Shown here one piece after another: positions 5,132 to 7,332 of a stretch of 7,332 bases of DNA; position 1 is the first letter of the stretch; the number at the start of each line of letters is the position of its first letter. The position numbers and the translations under genes are program-made. The notes beneath the pieces are model-generated. The model did no database searches. It saw only the letters and a list, made by a program, of their open reading frames with translations, and had not been told where the DNA came from. This DNA is from an uncultured Bacteroidales bacterium (lineage in GTDB: Bacteria; Bacteroidota; Bacteroidia; Bacteroidales; F082): assembly GCA_937926515.1 (NCBI GenBank), contig CALAZZ010000224.1:1-7332 (forward strand). Direction: 5' to 3'.

Positions 5132-6964
5132 TTAGGGCTTGCGGCGGTTTTTATTAGCTTTTTGCTTTTCCTTCGCCATCTCCCTGAACTTCGTATTTCT
5201 TTGCAGCAGTTCGTTATAGGTTCCCTGGTCAACAATTTTGCCTTCATCCATGTAGAAGATGGTGTCGCAGTTCATGACGGTGGTGAGGCGGTGGGCGATC
5301 ATGATAACGGTGCGTTGGCCTTTGAGCAGGTCTATAGCATTGATGATCAGCTCCTCAGTGATGTTGTCCAGTGCCGATGTGGCTTCGTCCATGACCAGCA
5401 CCTGCGGATTGTGATACAGGGCACGGGCAATACCTACGCGCTGGCGTTGTCCACCGGAGAGCCGTGTGCCGCGCTCACCTACGATGGTATCGAGTCCTTC
5501 GGGGAGGCGCAATATGAGCTCGTCCAGCTGTGCAAGCTCAATGGCTTGCCTGATTTTTTGTTCATCAATTTTTTCATCAGGCAGGCCAAAGGCGATGTTT
5601 CGGCGCAGGGTGTCATCGGACAGGTAAATGAACTGGGGTATGTAACCAATATTTTGCTGCCATGCCGAGATGCTGTCAAAAATGTTTTTTCCATCCACCA
5701 AAATTTCACCTTGTTGTGGTTTAAGCAATCCCAGGATCACATCCGCAATCGTTGTTTTGCCTGCCCCCGAAGGACCAACGAAGGCAACAGCTTTTCCGCG
5801 TTTTATTTCGAGGGTTACGCCATTGAGTGCTTGCTCGCTGCTGTTCTCGTAGTAATAATGCAAGTTTTTGATGGCGATGGTATGTTCAAGCCTTAATTTT
5901 TCTTTTTTTCGGCGGTCAGCCGTAAACTCCTGGCTATAGGTTCTGAGGGCTATGAGGTCGTCGTAAATGGGGTTCACTGATACAATATTAAACCGCAGGT
6001 CAGTGGCCAATTGTGTGATCTGCTGTATAGCCGGCATCAGGCGCAGTATAGCCACACCAAACATGGCCAGCACAGGTACGATATTGGCTATGGGTCGCCC
6101 CTGCATCACCATCACCAGCGCAATCAGCATAATGCCACCTACAGCCATCGTTTCGATGACAGGCTTGGGGATCATGGCAATGATGGTTCGGTTGCGTTGC
6201 AAGCGGCTTGATTTGAAAGCCATGTCGCGGAACACTTTGATGAATTCTCCTTCCCGGTTTAGCACTCGTGCATCTTTGATGCCACCGAAGCCTTGCTTGG
6301 CCGCCTTGAGCATGCTGCTGCGGTATTTTTGAGCTTCGACAGCGATATGCTTCATCCTCTTTTGCGTTATCAATAAAAATATACCGGCCATGCCGCCCAT
6401 CACCACTGCCACAAAAAGGGTGATCACCGGCTCAACCAATAACAGGAATATGACCACGGAGGTGCCCATCACAAACTCTTTGGCAATTTTCATGACCGGA
6501 CTCAGCACATTGTTGATCAGGATGTTTACCTCGCCTGTGGTATTGCGCAGCAGCTCGGCCGAGTTGCGTTGCAGGTAAAAGGTATAGGGGGCCTGCATAT
6601 AGGCAGTCATCAACCGGTGGCTGAAAGTGTAGCGGCGGTTGTAGATAAAGCGCGCTTCAAAATAACGGTAAACGATCAGGTATGCATTCTTGATTATAAA
6701 TACAGCGATCAGGGTTATGCCGCCATATATCATCAGTTCACGCGAGCTTGTGATATTCAATGTCTGAAAAAAAGAGCCAAAGCTTTCATGCTCAAGTATG
6801 CGCTGAGGGTTGGCCACAATAGCCACAAATGCCGGGATCATGCCAATGCCAAGCACTTCGAGCACACCTGCGACGAGCATCATTACAAAAAGCAGGATGA
6901 TCTTAAGCTTTTCGCCTCGGTTAAACAGTTTACGAAGCTTTTGGTATTCGGGGGGTATTTTCAT
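5132..6964 (-). CDS. ABC exporter with fused membrane and ATPase domains, PglK/MsbA-like flippase
   Basis: A 610-residue half-transporter. Residues about 20-330 hold the membrane domain, with hydrophobic segments near 21-50, 79-100, 163-200 (probably two) and 262-310. The opening GVLEVLGIGMIPAF (33-46) resembles PglK-type lipid-linked oligosaccharide flippases. The ATPase domain has Walker A GPSGAGKTT (397-405), Q-loop YIPQ (441-444), GERGTRLSGGQRQRVGIARA (496-515, containing the ABC signature), Walker B VLVMDEATSALD (522-533) and the switch histidine in IMIAHRLTT (H558). All catalytic residues are intact. It likely dimerises in the inner membrane and flips a lipid-linked glycan made by the downstream enzymes; a lipid or drug exporter is the alternative. 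The tail is basic (KANKNRRKP). Its ATG overlaps the stop of an 11-codon mini-ORF. It is the first recognisable large gene of the run. Confidence 0.93.
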   Translation of the reverse strand: MKIPPEYQKLRKLFNRGEKLKIILLFVMMLVAGVLEVLGIGMIPAFVAIVANPQRILEHESFGSFFQTLNITSSRELMIYGGITLIAVFIIKNAYLIVYRYFEARFIYNRRYTFSHRLMTAYMQAPYTFYLQRNSAELLRNTTGEVNILINNVLSPVMKIAKEFVMGTSVVIFLLLVEPVITLFVAVVMGGMAGIFLLITQKRMKHIAVEAQKYRSSMLKAAKQGFGGIKDARVLNREGEFIKVFRDMAFKSSRLQRNRTIIAMIPKPVIETMAVGGIMLIALVMVMQGRPIANIVPVLAMFGVAILRLMPAIQQITQLATDLRFNIVSVNPIYDDLIALRTYSQEFTADRRKKEKLRLEHTIAIKNLHYYYENSSEQALNGVTLEIKRGKAVAFVGPSGAGKTTIADVILGLLKPQQGEILVDGKNIFDSISAWQQNIGYIPQFIYLSDDTLRRNIAFGLPDEKIDEQKIRQAIELAQLDELILRLPEGLDTIVGERGTRLSGGQRQRVGIARALYHNPQVLVMDEATSALDNITEELIINAIDLLKGQRTVIMIAHRLTTVMNCDTIFYMDEGKIVDQGTYNELLQRNTKFREMAKEKQKANKNRRKP

Positions 6965-6999
6965 TAGCCGGATAAGTTTTTTTGTTTTTGTTTGTTCAT
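6964..6999 (-). CDS. Possible 11-codon leader peptide overlapping the exporter start
   Basis: ATG at 6997-6999 opens a short frame, MNKQKQKNLSG, ending in TAA (6964-6966). The last A of the TAA is the first base of the exporter ATG (TAATG). Its own start is preceded by AAATAAC, an A-rich context like Bacteroidota starts. The overlap would allow translational coupling. The peptide is mostly the translation of an A/C-rich tract (6976-6996 is only T/G on the plus strand), so chance is a real alternative. Confidence 0.3.
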   Translation of the reverse strand: MNKQKQKNLSG

Positions 7000-7021
7000 G
7001 TTATTTAGGTGCCCGCCGGGT

Positions 7022-7155
7022 TTGCTTCGTCAGCCATCTCGGGCAGGGGCCCTCGATGGTCTCCTCGCAAAGTCCGGCTCTGTAGCTTAGCAGCCGGAGC
7101 GGGAATTTGCGAGTCCCTGAAGGCTTGCTCCGCAAGCCATTCAGGGACGAAGCAA
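7022..7155. repeat. Nested palindromic element with cloverleaf-like folding
   Basis: An outer perfect 10-bp inverted repeat, TTGCTTCGTC (7022-7031) and GACGAAGCAA (7146-7155), encloses three hairpins. The first is 7034-7059, with CCATC/GATGG and GGGC/GCCC stems separated by a 2-base mismatch. The second is 7064-7113, with outer stem CTCGCAAA/TTTGCGAG and inner stem TCCGGCT/AGCCGGA. The third is 7113-7148. The last overlaps the outer stem by three bases, so both cannot form fully at once. It resembles dispersed palindromic intergenic elements (REP/MITE-like) rather than a protein gene. No terminal target duplication was recognised. Confidence 0.7.
7113..7148. repeat. Strong 16-bp hairpin
   Basis: Left arm GTCCCTGAAGGCTTGC (7113-7128), loop TCC (7129-7131), right arm GCAAGCCATTCAGGGAC (7132-7148). 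All 16 left-arm bases pair, with one extra base bulged on the right arm. It is the strongest inverted repeat I found in the window. No T-tract follows on either strand, so it is not a typical intrinsic terminator. Confidence 0.9.
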
Positions 7156-7332
7156 TCTCGCAGTTCCTTTGTAGGCGCCTTTCGGGCATCCCACGGTCCC
7201 TCTGAAGCCGCCTTTCGGGTATCCCGCCGCATTCTCATAGTCCACCCCGGACATGCTTTCGCCTTCTAAGTCCCATAGTATTTTCTGTATGGAACTGGAG
7301 GCTAGTTGTTTAGCCCAAAACTGACTTGCAAC
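7141..7332 (-). CDS. Possible 3' end of a gene entering from the right edge
   Basis: The minus-strand frame starting at 7332 is open for 63 codons to a TGA at 7141-7143; the other two minus frames close within 10 codons. The predicted tail includes FWAKQLASSSIQKILWDLEG followed by a duplicated glycine-rich motif (YPKGGFRGT and CPKGAYKGT, from the 17-bp direct repeat). I recognise no family. The stop lies inside the strong hairpin, so if this is a real gene its end was made by the repeat element. GC-rich repeats often give chance open frames. Confidence 0.25.
   Translation of the reverse strand, partial: VASQFWAKQLASSSIQKILWDLEGESMSGVDYENAAGYPKGGFRGTVGCPKGAYKGTARLLRP
7176..7225. repeat. 17-bp direct repeat
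   Basis: CGCCTTTCGGGCATCCC at 7176-7192 recurs as CGCCTTTCGGGTATCCC at 7209-7225, one mismatch, 33 bp apart. On the minus strand each copy contains a CCCGAAAGG mini-hairpin. Since 33 is a multiple of three, the copies are in the same frame in the possible gene tail crossing here. Confidence 0.85.

Larger units (their letters stand above)
7000..7332. other. GC-rich intergenic region upstream of the exporter
   Basis: No complete gene is supported here. The block 7021-7260 is about 60% G+C, well above the neighbouring genes. It holds a nested inverted-repeat element (7022-7155), a 17-bp direct repeat (7176-7225) and smaller hairpins: GTCC/GGAC at 7240-7252, CCATA/TATGG at 7273-7292, and GGCTA/TAGCC at 7300-7315. 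I saw no Bacteroidota-type TAnnTTTG promoter element on the minus strand, so the operon promoter is not located. Two minus-strand open frames (7001-7189 and 7005-7238) cross the repeats and show no family features. Confidence 0.6.

Noticed and set aside
4996..5247. N-terminal extension of the four-helix bundle frame
   Set aside because: The extension is a Lys/Gln/Thr/Asn-rich reading of the A/C array plus the out-of-frame end of the exporter gene. The family's own N-terminus fits the ATG at 4995.
4778..5896. A 372-codon open frame on the plus strand
   Set aside because: It is antisense to the exporter and four-helix bundle genes and passes through the T/G array, giving Phe/Val/Leu/Cys runs. 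No family motif; the minus-strand genes have clear motifs.
7001..7238. Two overlapping minus-strand frames and one plus-strand frame of 62-86 codons in the GC-rich region
   Set aside because: They run through the hairpins in several frames at once, as expected of GC-rich palindromic sequence with few stop codons. No recognisable protein features.

Overview
The window looks like a piece of a Bacteroidota chromosome, probably a Bacteroidales-like lineage. This is inferred from gene content and initiation style, not from a marker gene. All convincing genes lie on the minus strand. Their upstream regions lack Shine-Dalgarno sequences and are A/C-rich in the mRNA sense. The protein set (PglK/MsbA-type ABC exporter, S23-like four-helix bundle protein, sugar methyltransferase, family 2 glycosyltransferase, VioA-like sugar aminotransferase, AlbA/Schlafen-type protein) is typical of surface-glycan loci in that phylum.

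Layout in transcription order, right to left: (1) 6965-7332 has no complete gene. It is GC-rich (about 60% over 7021-7260), holds nested inverted repeats that could fold like a cloverleaf, and has a short direct repeat. A short open frame enters from the right edge. (2) An 11-codon mini-ORF overlaps the start of (3) a 610-residue ABC exporter (5132-6964). (4) A gap of 136 bases follows that is only T and G on the plus strand, in 7-bp periodicity. (5) A four-helix bundle protein gene (4606-4995). (6) A second T/G-rich periodic gap. (7) A SAM methyltransferase (3598-4497). (8) A glycosyltransferase family 2 gene (2666-3556) broken by one in-frame TAA. (9) A VioA-like aminotransferase (1554-2657). 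(10) An AlbA/Schlafen-type DNA-binding protein with a C-terminal helix-turn-helix (176-1552), whose start lies one base past the aminotransferase stop. (11) The left edge (1-175) holds two more 7/14-bp periodic arrays around a hairpin.

The aminotransferase, glycosyltransferase, methyltransferase and exporter plausibly act together. They would make an amino-deoxy sugar, assemble and methylate a lipid-linked glycan, and flip it across the inner membrane for a surface polysaccharide or protein glycan. The four-helix bundle and AlbA/Schlafen genes do not obviously belong to that pathway and look like passengers or regulators.

The most unusual signal is the recurrence of 7-bp-phased, strand-biased, low-complexity arrays of different sequence at four places. 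Two of them abut stop codons exactly and two flank the four-helix bundle gene. Also worth checking are the nonsense codon in the glycosyltransferase, the cloverleaf-like repeat, and the in-frame 12-bp repeats in the AlbA/Schlafen gene.
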